Of a stretch of 64,000 nt of DNA, positions 46,502-60,220 are shown piece after piece; position 1 is the first letter of the stretch, and each line of letters starts with the position of its first letter. The stretch spans positions 4,444,589-4,508,588 of the forward strand of contig CM050652.1 in NCBI GenBank assembly GCA_027574665.1. Direction: 5' to 3'. This DNA comes from Rhynochetos jubatus (Eukaryota; Chordata; Aves; Eurypygiformes; Rhynochetidae). The notes beneath the pieces were generated by a model. That model saw only the letters and a list, made by a program, of their open reading frames with translations. It made no database searches and was not told where the DNA came from. Made by a program: the position numbers and the translations under genes.

Positions 46502-49500
46502 CTGGAGTAAGTTCATGCAGGTCTCCTCCTATGTCTGAAACAAAAGATGGGTTTTGCAATAAAGCAGGAGGTATTGTGGTGAGCATGGATGCATCCAACT
46601 GCACACACAGGATGCAAGAGGGAGGGATTGTATCCTACTCATGGTTGGAGAACTTTGGTTATGAAAACTTCCTATTGTTGACACTTCCCAAGGGAAAAGA
46701 AAGATAGGATTAACACAGGAAGACTTTTTTGCTGTTTGATTGTGACTAAAATGACAACTTTGTAGCTCTAAAGCTTGAAGAAATGACAGAACTCCTTCAG
46801 AAGGAACCCAGCACATGGTGACAGATTTCTCAGTAATCCTGAGATCACAAAAAGTGGCTTGGACTGCGTGCATCAGGCTGTCCTGGTGCACTGCATCCTC
46901 ATATGCACCAAATGACCACCTCAGAGATGTGGGTCCATGGATTAGAACATGCAGCTGTTAAATAGTATGTCAGACTACTAGATATCAAAAACTTATTTGG
47001 AACAGGAAGGTTAGGATGAACTCTTCCATCTGGTGTAATATATTGAGTTAAGTAAGTAGATTTACACCCACAGAGGATTTGGTCCACCGTCATCAATAGA
47101 AACTGAAGGTCAGTTTTCTAGTCAGCATGCATTTTAAGATTTACCCTGGCGGTAAGGTCCTTCTCTAACACCCAAGCTGTAAAAACAAATTGCAGTCCCC
47201 AATAGCAAGGTATAAGCAACAGCTCCATGAATATGTAAAACCTTTCAGATGGTATTTTAAAACTGTGTTCAGTAACCATTATGCCACAGTTAACTGACTT
47301 CACCAGGCTTAAAAACAGGAGTCTTTAATTACAGTCGTTTATATTTCCAAAGATAGACTATAACATATTTATAAACAATCTGTGCACTTGGTGAGTAAAT
47401 GACACACGGCATGAATCATTCCCTAACAGTTCTTATATAATATTCAAAGTGAGCATGAATGTTTCATGAAGGCGCTTCTACTGCTGAACTTGGTAGGGAA
47501 CTGAACTTTCTTCCTTTGCCATACACACTTTCTAGGCAGCATCTTCCATCCATTTTTTCTTCTGTGAAAGCCTTGAAAGACTCCGAATTCTTGGCAGAAA
47601 GAAACACCTTTGGATTTGTTGGGCTGTCTCTGGTCCTGGACCAATGTAACTAAGATTTGGAGTACCTGTGCTAGGAGTGCAGAGACCTGCTTGGTCCCAA
47701 GGAATTACCTCTGAAATAACAAACCTCTCGTGTTACATGGATGTGGCACCAGTGCCTCACATGTCACAAGGAGGTACTGCCTTACACATCTGAGGCATTC
47801 ATCATGGCATGTCAAACCAAGGATGGGAGATTGGATTTGCAGCCACTCAAAGGGTTTAAAGGTTTGTCCTGGACAAAGAAGCACTGAGGTCATGTCCTTG
47901 GTGCAAAATCACTGAGATTTAGCAGACTCTTGAGTGGAGAGTTTGGTGGCAGGGACACACAGCAGCCTGTGTGTTGTCCTGCTGGACTGCAGGTCCTGTG
48001 CTGTGCAAGCCATGTGAAGCCATTCTCTGGCAGCTCAGCATCTCTCAAAAACTTCTGTAAAGAAGCAACAGGCAGCTGCAACAGCTTCGTCACAAGTAAG
48101 GACCATTTTTACTCTTTCTGTGCTGGCAAGCACCCAGCACAGAGGGACCCTAGCTGTAACAAGGGCTCTAATGTGTCATGATGATATAATAAACACATAA
48201 TCGTACTTCCAGAAATGTTCTGCTTTTGTATATTAAACTTCAAATTCCCTAGACTCTGATGAATGTTCACCACACTGAGGTTTCCAGACAGGTAGGATAA
48301 TGTTTCTTTGTGTGCACAGCAGCGAATATTTATGTGAACAATCCTTTTTTAGTTGGGTGGCTTTATTGACACATGACAGCTTGGACAGCAGGGGTTATTT
48401 AAGTCATTATGTTCTGCTTTTGTCATTTTAATGTCCCTACAAACCCCAGGAGCCAAATGTAAGCATGAATGAATAAGAAGATGCCCATTTACGATATGTC
48501 CACAATTGTCTTCCTCAGAGCCTTCCCTATCTGTAGACAGGTGTCCCAAAATTACACCAGGCAAATACCAGAGACATCTATTCTTTCTTCACTTTCATTG
48601 AAACATGCTGTTCATAGCAGCAATAAAACATATCGGTTTTAAATGGACCTGGATTTGTATTTTATATGGGCTGCTCGGTTTTTGTTGTTGTAATAATAAA
48701 TGGCATGGAGACAATTTCAGATTGTTCTGACAAAAATCAGGGCTCCTAAGGGGAGTCTGCCTCATGCACATGAAGTTGTAGCTCTGAGCAACCAGCTAGG
48801 AAGATGCAATTAATTTCCCCCTCGTGAGTCAAGCCATTATATAAAATACCACAGTTGCCTTGAGGGCCAAACTGAAGGCACTGAATTATGTATTATCAAA
48901 ACTGACTTTACAATGATGTCTTCATGGGCACTTCTGCCCCTTGTGAATGGAACAGGAACAGGCAGTCAGCTGCGAGGATCTTATTTACCTCTCGCTTGCT
49001 GTAAACAATACACTGCTAATGTGAAGACTGTGACGAGATGGAGTGACATCGCTCTTTCCCTTGAGGTAGTGGCACAGAAAGGAGAGGAAATCCTGGGAAC
49101 TCAACTATATTGTGTATACTGATAGGTGAGCCCAAGTCCACTGGTCTTTGATAAAGACCCAGAAATTTAGTGCTTTTCCAGCCCATTTCTCTCCTGTTTG
49201 AACATGACTCCTGCAAAACCTAAGCTGAGCTGCTACTTCAAATGTAATGGAGCCATTTTATGTCTGGGATGAAGGTCTGAAGCCTCAGCATCCTCTTTGG
49301 GTACCTTCTGCTCTGGGACATAACACACCATGGACAGAAAGCCTCCCCAGTAAAAACTGTGTGGAATTTCTGGCAAGTAATGTTGAGGTTTTCCTTTTAC
49401 CTCATGGGAAAAGAGAAGAAGGAAAAGCGGGATAAAGATCATATCAATGCACTTGTCAGCCAGCAAAGAGCATATCTGATGAGCCAGATAGCAGGCATAA

Positions 49501-51107
49501 AGTCCAGCAGGTCAAACCAGATCAGAAGCAAGTTTTGAGTATTTTCAGCTGGGCATTCACAAGATACGTTTCTACACAGAAGGTTCCTTTACATTTCACA
49601 ATTTCAAGACAGTGAACCAACACCCTGTATGTGCTATTTATGCTTAGTAAGCAGACATGAGGTGAGAAACAAAATACTGCAATGCCTGGAGCAAAATTGG
49701 CTGTTTGCTCAGTGATAAGGGGGGAGTGGGTTTCATTTTCCATGAGTGTTTTCCCCTCTTGCTGACTTCTGATCTCAGTCATCACACTGATGCTATGAGG
49801 CAGGTATTCACATTAAAAGCAGCAACTGCTTAATTAAACTTTAGGTACTCTGAACTATTCAAACATGCATAACACATATTTCTTTTGGTAAAAGATTTTC
49901 ACCCACTCTCTTGCGGTCCAGGATTCATCAGCAGTCCAGTGAGACAGGACACATTTTGCTCATCTTACAAAAGATAAAAAATAAATCAAGATCACTTCTT
50001 TCCCTTCAGTCTAACACTGTGGCAAACTAAAAGCCTCCAGGTGTCAGGAAAGAGAGTGAATGTCCAGTCCAGGAGAGGGACCGTCCCACAGGACAGACTG
50101 CTCCGTTGGGAGAATTGAATATTTCCTGGTCTGAATCTGAACAAGCATGAGACCTTTCCAAGCTGGAATTCACCCTGATATTCTTCCCCCAGAAAGCCTA
50201 TGATTATTTAGAACATGTAGAAGTACCTTCTAAAAGCAGTAATTATTCCTTAACAGAGGAAAAATATTGAAAACTTTCAGACCAGCAATTCCTGACTAGG
50301 GAGATGGGGAATACTGAGAACCAACCAAATGGTTCATGTATGCTTGTTCCCCCCTGCCTCTTCCCCTGCCTTGTCCCTCTTGCATATGGAACAGTGTAAA
50401 TACAGAAAAAATGTGAATATTCAACTCTCCCTGAGGGATTCCCACTTTATTTTCTTATTCTGAATGCCTGGGCCATTTGCCAACTTTCCTCTGTGCTGCA
50501 GGCTTACTGGCCTTTCTTCTGGTCCTGAGATGTTCCTGGGAGCTCATGAAACCCAGGTGGCAAAGCAACCTCACTGTAGAGAGCAGGACAAGTGTGTATG
50601 TTGTGCACATGTGTGCGGTGGAAAGGTGTGACACGGTGGGTTCTGTTACTCATCTGGGCACATCCACATTGTGAACAAGAGCGTGCCTACCTGAGTTAGA
50701 AAGAAATGCTCCTATTCCAGCTTCATTATCCAGGTTGAAAAAATTGACACTTTCCAAAATCCTTTTAAATTCATCAGAACAACAGATAAGCAATGCATAG
50801 CGCTAAGCACTTTAAAAGGCTTTATCTCAGTCTTCTGGATAACGTGTCAGCTGGCAATTTATACTTAGGACCAAAAGGATTTGTTAGAGCCACAGAGATG
50901 GGCTGCTCAGACTGAGCTAAAACAGATGCCACTGGTCTCCAAAACACCTTTTCTGGGTTCAACCTTGTGCTTACTGCCCATTGCTGTCTGCTCACACAAC
51001 TGTTGGGCCACTGTCTCTTTATCCATCGCCTACTGAAAGAGCACAAGTTTGCTTTTACTCTTTAAAGAAGAGTTTTTGTCCCTAACCTTGAGCAAAGGGC
51101 AACAGTC
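46502..51107. other. Non-coding stretch, no recognisable feature
   Basis: Unique sequence. It contains a small hairpin at 47955-47974 and an AT-rich part near 47300-47460 with a forkhead-like word (ATAAACA). Open frames up to 120 codons have no known domain. Confidence 0.55.
47955..47974. repeat. Hairpin, 8-bp arms, 4-base loop
   Basis: ACACACAG and CTGTGTGT flank the loop cagc. With one bulge the pairing extends outward into CAGG/CCTG. Simple-sequence arms make a chance origin likely. Confidence 0.75.
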
Positions 51108-51285
51108 ACAGAAATGTTGGTTGGAAAGAAGGTCTGTCAGTCTCTAGTCCCATCTCCTTCCTGGAAGAGGACTATCGCCAGCACTAGTGGGTGACCCATG
51201 CCTTTGACTACCCAACAGAATTCCTCCTTGGATGGAGACTCCACCACCTCTGGGTGTCCTTCTTGGCAGCACCAGGTTGAGTGTT
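51108..51285 (-). mobile_element. CR1 LINE 3' fragment (diverged)
   Basis: On the minus strand the order of CR1 3' blocks is preserved: 'cacagaaatgttggttggaaag.aggtct' near the terminus, then 'cttggatggagactccaccacctctgg.tgtcc' (51220-51258), then a 'ggcagcacca' block. It is a diverged copy with no coding capacity. Confidence 0.75.
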
Positions 51286-54200
51286 TATTCACATAGTTAT
51301 GTTGGCAGTTTTGACATTAGCAATAAATTAGGGCAATGTGAAAGGGAGGTTATTCCTCACCTTAAATCTTCTGTGTACCCTTACTAGTCCTGCTGAAACC
51401 AGGGCAAGTTCTTGGGAAAGCAACAGCCTCTGTTTTATGTCTGCACAGTGCCTGACCCAGGATTTTGCTCATGATTACATTTACTAAGCGCTACACTGAT
51501 AAAAGTTAAGTAATAATAATAACAGTAAAGACAACAAAGCTTAATGCTAGAAATACTTCAGTGAGGTCTGTGGGAACCCTTCTCTGTAGGGAAGGGTTGG
51601 AAGCCCAGTTTCTTCATGGCATTTTTCTTTCAAGAATTACCTGCAGCTAATAGGAAGTGCAAAGGAAAAATAAAGACCAAGACTTTGATAGCATTATGAG
51701 TTTTTCTGGCTTAGAAGAAAAGCCAAGAATAGTTATCATACAATGCACTTTGGCTATGCTATCTGATCCAGATATGTCTATGCTGGGTTGTTCCTATAAG
51801 GATAGTGCGACTCTATTTTAGGTCCCTTCAGGCAGCTATATTAAAAGGGTTGTCTGTCGTGACAGCCCATTCTCAGCCCAGCATCTGTTCACAGTCATTT
51901 CAGCCTCTCCGTTATTGGGAAAAAGAGAAGGAAAAAAGCCAACATCCTTCCTTGTTTGGTGGTTGGTTTTTTTTGTTTGTTTGTTTGATGAAGAAAAAGG
52001 CAAATGTGTAATACATGCTGGAGTAAAGTGGCTGTCTATTTACCAGACCAGAGCACTGAAAGGAAAACCAGCCATTTCTCTATGTTCTAGGAATGTCAGT
52101 TAACAAAATAGGAGGATTTCATGAGACTCTTTAAGTTAGTGGTTTTCTTCCATACCCAGTAGCCAACATGTCCTTTTGAACGATAGGTAATCAGAACACA
52201 ATGAAAATTAACTCTGAGTTTTCCTTATTGTAGGATGGATCTTGTTCCCAACACAAGAACGTGATTGCTTGAAACACAGGAATCTCCTCTTCATTTTTCT
52301 GAAAATACAGAGTAAATTAAAACGTGAGTAGACCTTTGAGGCATTTCTGTGGTTCATACACTAGAGAAAAAAAGTTTCATACTGTATAAAAAAGTTCACT
52401 GAAATCACAGCCTTTTGTGTGAGCACATCCTTCTCCAGCAGATTCTGACTTGATTCTACAGGGCGCTGGGCATGAATGAGAAGATAGGGTTAGTTTAGAG
52501 TGTAGGTTATCATTGGGCAGCAGTTGAGTCAGAATTGATGGAAAGACATCAGATCCCAAGATTTACAATTGCTTTCTTGACAAATTCCAAAGGCTTACAG
52601 AAACCTTGGCAGTCCTTAAACCCAGTCTTGCTGCCATGTAAAGGTAGCAGCAGCACGAAACCATATCCTTTGGGCCAAAGGGTTAGAAATTGTGGTCTGG
52701 GAAACAAAAGTACCCATTTTTTTTCCTCTAGTTGTGAGCTTCATCTCACCTGATGCTGACTGTCTAAAAGGTAGACATTGGTAACCACATGACTCATGAC
52801 CCCCTTTGCAGTCATCTATAGGGTGTGAGTCATCTCATCCTGAAGCAGGTGTTTAGATTGATGGCATGAATCACATTTATAGAAGTATTTTCCTCTCTCC
52901 ATTGACAACATAGCTTAGACAATTAGCTCAGATGGGGCTGTCAACATTGTGACTGCCTAAAGATATGAAGACAAATACCACACTTTTGTTCCTTACCTCC
53001 TTCAGCTCACAAATTGGAAGAGTGAGGACTGCAGGTAGAATCTGAATGCAGAAAAGAAACTTTGATTGATTGAATGAACTGAAATGTCACTGTAGCACCC
53101 TCTGAAACTTTAGCCCTACCAGTTTGAAAGATGTGTATCGTCATAACAAACTGCTGGGCTCACCACAAGGGGACTCACATGTATGGTATAAAAATGTCAA
53201 TAACTAAAACAGAACCAAAAGTTAGCCTTATTAGTTGCTGAGGTTTCCTGTTTAGTAAACATTCTTATTGGTTTTTATACTGGAAATATACCAAACCATA
53301 GCGGGGGGTGGGGTGGGGTGTTAATTTAGGATGCAAAAGCATGGTTAGCATGATACATTTCTCTCTGAATGACTGTTCATCAATCTCAACTTTCCTGGAT
53401 TCCTTTTAGTTCATCTTAGCGTCTTTTCTCTTAAACAAAAGGGCATATTCTGATCTCCTCATTCATTTTTCATGTCCCTTTACTCCTCAGTCATCCTTTT
53501 GGCTTCAGTGAGGTTACCCTAAGAGTGGTGTACTATGGGACAGGAGGAGGCAGTCTTCCCAGAGTAGCAATTTGGATATTTAGATCCTTTCCTGAAGCTC
53601 ACCATTGTCATCTTTTCTGTTTATTCCATTACTCATGTCTCAGTCTGTATCTACTCCAAAGACTGCATTGTAGTTCCTGTCACAGACATGTATCTTTTGA
53701 ATGCAATGGGGTCTTTTCTGGCAGATGTTGAACTGTCCTCTAGCCCTTCTCTGGTTGGAGGCCTCTCCCTTCCTGTATCTGTCTGACACATACTTCACAG
53801 GGAGCAGAAGATGCTGGTCGAGCTACACAACAGAGAAGCAACAACAGCTCTTCTTTGTTTAGAGTGCAGAAAACTCCTGATTGAATTGTGCTCTATGTGG
53901 TTTCACTTCAGTGGATGGGACTGAAAACCTTGTACCTGGGGAAGCTTTTTTCTTTTCCTAAGATTCTACAATCTGGTGGGAGCAATTCCAACACTTGGGA
54001 TTCACTGAGAAATTAGACACCTCTGGACTGAGTTTATTCAATGCTGTGGCATTTGTTGGCCTTGGTATGGCTTCCTCTCAATCATGGTTGCATGAGGAGA
54101 AAGGAACTGGGTTTTCTGGAAGACATACCAGCAGTGGAAGTAATTTGTTATGTGAAATGATTTGCCTTCATAAGAAAATGTGAGAGGTGTTTCAATGGTT

Positions 54201-56519
54201 GTTTAAGGCAGTAAAGTCTGGCATCTGTTCGTTTTTTGGACCCAAATGCTTCTGTCACATAGGATGGATATCTGAGCATTAGATGGTGAGCATGCTTTGA
54301 GAAGATATTAATGGGCTGTGACTCTTCTGTCTCTCTGGATTTGTAAGGTCTTTGTGGAAGGGGTGTAAATGTATATGAATTCATTTTTAAACACAGGATT
54401 CAGGGAGATTTACATGAACCCTGGGGTGTACATGCATTGTAGGATATATGAGCAACAAAAAATGTCGATGCAGTCAAACTCAGCCCATTCTTTAGCCCTA
54501 ACTCCACTGCTTACAAGACAGAAACAGTGGATTTCTGTGGGTAATACTGTGAAAAATGTTGATGCTTTCAAAAATTCCACTTTTCTCATTTTCAAAATGT
54601 GTGCAAGGTTAACAGCCTATGATCAAATGAACAGTAGATTAGATAAAACGTGACACTTAAAGAAATGATCAAGAGTGAATTCTGACAAGATGATAATTCT
54701 CAACATTTGCTGGTCTTCTTGTTCTGTCATGCCAAAGGGGTTATGGGTTTGAAAGGGGCAATGAATTGCTAGTGGAGTTGGGCTTTGCAAGAATGCTTCT
54801 TTGAGTCTCACATGAGAGCATATGTATGTGGCCTCTTGCCCACAGGATAAAGTCAGCCTGCAGTTTCTGTCCTAATTTTAGTTTTACAGATCAGTCAAAC
54901 CCACCAAAAAGCACCCCTCTCAGCTGTTACTGAGCCTTATTTGATCTTGACCTCCTCAGATGGTCACCACTCTTCAAAACAGTTGTGTGCCTGAGATTGT
55001 TAGTTATTATACCCCATGTACAGTGTGAACCATGGAGAGCTATTAACTCTGCTCAGAGAGGATTCAGCTCAATGACATCACAGAAAATTTCAGCTGTACT
55101 TTTATCAAATACAATAAAAAGATTTCTGCAGTGATCACATGAACATGTAAATATTCACTGGTTTTCTTTCTTTGCCATTGGTACTTCACATTTTTTGGGT
55201 GGACTGGAACCACCAGAGCCCCTTGGCAAGAGCTGGGAGCAGAGGCAATGCTAGGGATTTAAAACCTGTTGAGAACTTCTTCTCAGATGAAAGATCATCC
55301 AAGTACCTGTGGTTATATCATGTCTCCAGTGATATCAAGAAAAGAACATTGGTATTTTTGGTGGGCAAAATGTAGAAAAATATTTTAAAAGATGCTAGGT
55401 TAACATTGGTTTTTATTTTATTCATAGAATTCTTGACAAGATCAGGCCTTCCCATTTTTAAAAAAATAAATTACATTAGCTGAAGAGCATTCAGTAGCCT
55501 AGGAAAATGACTTATGGCCTAGCAGATAATATAGTCTGGGAAGATGTCCAGATGCTATAGAAATTGTTGCTGCCGGTGCTGTGGGCAAGGAACACTGCTG
55601 AAAGTATTTTTTTAAAAAATTAATGAGATGCAGATGATAAGGCCTGTTCATAAATGCAATGTAAATGTTATTGAGGCATTAATTATATTCTTTTGATTTA
55701 TCAAAATGGATTTTGCATGGGAGGAAAATTTCACATAAAAAGTCAAAATATTTAGCCTGTTTTTTCAAGATGCAGCTTGCAGATCTAATGGTATTAACAA
55801 TGGGGAGGACATTCCTAGGGGAAAGTGAAGTCCTGCACGCTTCCCATGTTAGCAGCTCTGTCCGGCAACTTCATCCACAATCTGACAACTTCAGAGTGTC
55901 CAGAAAATTCATCTTCATAGAAAATGATCTTGAATAAACCATCCCACTGTTGCTATCAGCTCTTCCTTTCCCTTTTTTGCCAATTCCTCAGCATCACCAT
56001 GGAGCATCTCTCCATGCTAAAGAAGCTCCTGATCTGCTGGCTACTTGGGCAGAGGAATGGCATCTTGAGCCTGCCAGGGCGGGAGTGAAAGGACCCTGGG
56101 GAGCAATGAAGAAGTCAATCCATTGTGCCTGGCACGTGACATCCTGATCTTGGAGGAGGATGCCTGAAATGCCAGCAATCTCCCAGGGCAAAGGGTCTGG
56201 GAGCCCTGGCTGTGCCTTCCCTATGTTCTGTGTCCTCTCGGGGACAGAAAGCTGCTTGCAGATGTTGCAGGACACATGTTTTGGGAAAGAGTAGTGACAA
56301 TTTCACAAGTGCCAGCCTTGGGTCTTCCCGTACCATCATGACATTTTCTAGCACCAGATAATGGGATGAAGGATGAAGATTCTTGCTGCTTGTTTTTGAA
56401 CCTAAACCCCTTGCTTAGACTGCATAGCAGACTGTTATTTTACTTCTGTTTTGGCTAATAGCTTAAAAATTGCACATTTGTGAGAATATCTCTAAAAACA
56501 GTGGACTGGGTCACAAACC
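51286..56519. other. Non-coding stretch with a (TTTG)n run
   Basis: Unique AT-rich sequence with a short (TTTG)n run at 51971-51987 and a G-rich stretch at 53303-53318. An AT-rich ATTAAT-bearing part at 55600-55710 could be a conserved element but is not convincing alone. No gene recognised. Confidence 0.5.
51971..51987 (+). repeat. (TTTG)n short microsatellite
   Basis: About four TTTG units following a T-run. Confidence 0.85.
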
Positions 56520-56880
56520 AGATAGTGAATAATTACTAATTAATCAACCATCAGACTAATAATGGGTCTTCAGTTTTGCCAACAAACCCCACTACTAAAT
56601 CGCTCCCTCATTACCAATAGCGACCAATTTAGAGGCTGTGTTATTACACTAGTTTTATTAATGTCACATTCAGAAGGATACTGTAGCAATAAACTGGCAT
56701 AAGGCTGTAAAAAGAGGGTTGCTGTACATATTAATAATGTATTTTATAGTGCAGTTTAATATTCTGAATCCAAGCTGCCGTTCTTTATAATCAGAAGAGG
56801 GAAAATGAAAGCTGATCAATCATCCTTACCTGTTCTTACAGTGGTAGGTAACTAGTCATGATGGTGTATGTGGGGATAAA
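56520..56880. promoter_or_regulatory. Candidate conserved non-coding element
   Basis: Repeat-free AT-rich DNA with a TAATTAAT cluster (56538-56545), further ATTAAT words near 56659 and 56731, and several retained CpGs (56601, 56620, 56780 region). No open frame of note. This composition is typical of homeodomain-bound developmental enhancers but is not proof. Confidence 0.25.
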
Positions 56881-59800
56881 ATCTTGTTACAAAAATATCG
56901 TTATTAAGCAACACTATTAGTTCTAATTTGTTATACTGCCTTATAATAAGCTTAGTAATATGTTTCTAAATGTTTTATAGGGTTTTCTTTTTTAAGAAGG
57001 AGACGTCTGCAGTCACTCCAGGAGATATGCTTCATGACTGATGAGGAGCTGGGAGGCAAGTGCGGGGTCTCTGAGATTTCCCTTACCTGACTTTACCAAT
57101 AGAAGACTCTTACTTTCACCTTGGGTGAGACAGTTGAGTCCCAGTCTGCAAACATGTAGAAATCTGTACAGTGTCGTGGTTTAAGCATCTCTATGGATTC
57201 AATTCTTTGTTCTCAGTCTGTAAAACAATGCACATTTTATAACATTTCCGTACAATAATAGGGTGCTGAAGGAAGAAGAATTAACTGTAATTCATTAATT
57301 GCAATATACTCAGATAATAGGATGAGAGAGCTCAAAAAAAATACTTAGGAAGAAGAGTCTTTGCTTTTGCTCTCTAAGTCCGTTGCCTTCCCTGCCTCCA
57401 TACTGACCACTGGTTGTCTTAGCTTAGCTGCTATTAAATACACACACCTGGCTTTGTGCCCTCTGGGAAGGAGGGATGAAGAGCTGCAGCGAATATTCAG
57501 TTGCAAAGAGACTTGGACAGATTAGATGGATGGCATAACATGGACAACTTGCTCTGACCATACTTATTGCAGAACTGCTTGGGAGCTGTGGCATGGAAAG
57601 CAAGGAATTAAGACATGTCTCTTGACCAAGTAGGGTCAATCCAATGGCATCATGTAAGCAGCAGCATCCTTAGGGTCATCCTTTTGCTGCACATTTAACA
57701 CCTTGTGAGGATGGGATCAGTTGGCCGAACCAGTCTTGCTAAGAGATGGTTGTGGAAGATTGTGTATGGGACTCTGCTGTTTCCCTTCTGTTCTTTCTGG
57801 CTTGGAAAAGGAAGATTTCTGGTTCTACTGTCAGTCACAGCTGCAACATCTGTTTCACATGTAATAAACTGTAGATCAGAATGACCTGCCAGATTTCAGT
57901 TGGCCCACTCAACCATAGTAAGGAAGAAAATTATCAGCCTTGGGCAATGTGCATGACTCCCCACACTGCTGGCAGCTTAGCTTCAGGTGAGGGATCAGTG
58001 AGGACTGGAGGAGGTGGCACAACCAAATATGCTGAAGGGATAGGCATGGATTTCCACTTAAAACCTTGATACCCAGACAAGGGCTCTATTTTCCCCATCA
58101 CAAGATGACTGTTCTTGTGTGCCATATAGATGATGGGCTGTTAACTGTAGCTGCAGCCAGTAATTTAACACAAAGGACAACATTTCAGTTCCTTTCCAGT
58201 GGAACATATGTTTGAGTCTAGTGACCCTGATTACAGCCCCTACTTGCTGGTGATGGACAGGGCTCTTCCCCACCAGTAAAATCAGGAAGAAGGCCAGAAG
58301 GCTTCAGCATCAAGGTGTATAATTGCAATTCTATAACTACTGCGAAGGTTTGTAACCTGGGCTAGGTTTTCATGTAAGTTGGCTTCTAATTTAGAGATGA
58401 ACAGGAGTAAAAGATGCCTAGAGTTAAGTCCAGGGATGGATTCTCACTTGGTGTAAATTGAGGTGGTGTACTTCCGTTTGATGGTGTTTACAGTGCTCTA
58501 ACCTGGTTAAGGACTGATGACGCTCAAATTTCACTAAGATGAAGTACAATCCAACTAACACTTGTAGTCCTTGCCAAGTTTCTTACTGGCCAGACACACT
58601 GAAATGTTTATGGAGATGTTACAGAGGTCCTATTAAATAGAAGTAATACACTTCATTATAGTGAAAGGGGTTGTTTACTGTCCAGTTGCAATGGTACTAA
58701 GCAGAAGTTGGGTGAAAAGGTCACAAAAACATCACCCTGGAGAAATTACCAGATAATCACCCTGTTAAACATGTGTTTTGAATCATAGTTTAGCTACTTT
58801 ACACATCAGTTTTCTAAGCATCTCTTAACTGCATTGGATAATTCATTAAAATAACATTCTTAGTGGCTGCATAGATCACTGCTGTCACATTTACCACCCT
58901 ATATCACTTTGCTGTTGACTAAAAGCAATTCCCATTCAAATGGCTTATTCAAACTGATTGGTTGAGGTTTATCTTCTCTATGCTTACCTTTCAATGAAGT
59001 CCAGATTTCAGCAGGGACAACAGGAATGTCCTCCAAAGCTGTTGAAGAACCTCTGGAGCTTTGTCTTGTTGGCGAGGAGCCAGGAAAAGGAATGAACAGA
59101 AAGTTATTGCTTGTATGGAAGTACTTCATCCTCCCCACAGCTTCCCTATCCACCCCCCCATGCCTTGCAGTTTGCTTGGGTCTTCTGGCTTTGCAGCTTT
59201 TTTTTATTCTCAATGGGTTGATAAATCAGGGCACAACTGAGTGCTACAAGGTGCCTTTCCCATGGGAGACAGGTCTGTCCCCATAGGGACAGATCCTGGA
59301 TCCTTCATGCCACCAGAATGAAGTGAACCTGGATCAAAATGTAATTTAAAAAAGAAAAATGTGAAGGCTGTGCTGTTATTGAAGGCAAATCCCTGCAGAT
59401 CTCTGAGGATATAGCTGTTGTCTAATGGAAACAGCTAATAAACAAAAAAAGCCATGTAAAGGGAAACAATCCATTATTTATATGACAGGTAAACTGCATA
59501 AAGACTCCTTATCAAGTTAACATTCTGGGCCAGATACTTGCTCTTCTAATCTTCAAAAAGTCTAATAGTCAGACAGAAGTTTGTTTTTTATTCAGTATTT
59601 CTATTAGCTAGGTGAGCACCTGCCATTTCCCAAACGTTGTGCTCTGCATAATTTACACTGCCGCTGGATTGTTTGGCAATATTCCTTCTCAGAGAGGCTA
59701 CTGACAATAAATTAGTGCTTTTACGTGATTTAGACATCTTTATATGTTTCTAATCTTTCCCTCCCCTCTGTCATTGTCAACAAATTCAATATCTGTTACA

Positions 59801-59894
59801 TTGTCAAGGTTCTGGTGTTTTTCTTTCCTCGTTGTTGTATATTCTGTGTTTTACTGGAGTACTCAGTTGCTCCACATGTGACACAATAATAATA
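56881..59894. other. Non-coding stretch, no recognisable feature
   Basis: Unique sequence. Open frames up to 104 codons (58899-59213, -) show no known domain. A 13-base LTR-like word near 57173 was rejected. Confidence 0.55.
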
Positions 59895-59985
59895 CCTTTC
59901 TGCTGGATCTTGTCTGAAGATCTTAAAATATTTTGTAAACTTTAATTAACTCCCTAATTACCCATGCTGTAATGTCAAGCGAGAT
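59895..59985 (+). repeat. L3/MIR-like ancient retroposon fragment
   Basis: The run 'cctttctgctggatcttgtctgaagatcttaaaatattttgtaaactttaattaactcc' follows block by block an amniote repeat that usually reads 'cactttccatctgaggatctcaaagcactttacaaacattaattaagcc'. The match extends over about 60 bases with moderate divergence. The subfamily is not resolved. Confidence 0.55.
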
Positions 59986-60120
59986 CCTTAAGACATTTTT
60001 CCAAGTGCTGGTGAGACATCTGCACTCAGATGGATGAATTTGGGTATAAAAAGCCATCTACCCATTTGAGTGTTTGTGAAATCAAGCCTTTGTGGGTAAA
60101 CAGTCTTGTTAAGAAGGTAG

Positions 60121-60220
60121 AAAATAGGACATTGAAAGACCTTGATAGGTCATTTAGTCCATTCCCACCTAAATCCACTGCGTATAAACCAATCTTGGCA
60201 GACGTTGGTCTAACGGGCCA
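60121..60220 (-). mobile_element. Ancient CR1 LINE 3' fragment
   Basis: 'gacattgaaagaccttgataggtcatttagtccattccca' corresponds on the minus strand to the CR1 3' UTR block usually read as 'ggga.cttgagaggtcatctagtccatcccc', and 'cttggcagacgttggtctaac' to 'cctgacagatgtttgtctaac'. Old and short. Confidence 0.6.

Noticed and set aside
53303-53318. G-rich run, possible G-quadruplex
   Set aside because: Only three separate G runs (6, 4 and 4); a fourth run would have to be split out of the first with no loop base, so folding is doubtful.
57173-57186. Word 'tgtcgtggtttaa', like the start of the avian LTR
   Set aside because: The match stops after 13 bases and no further LTR landmark follows within 800 bases on either side.
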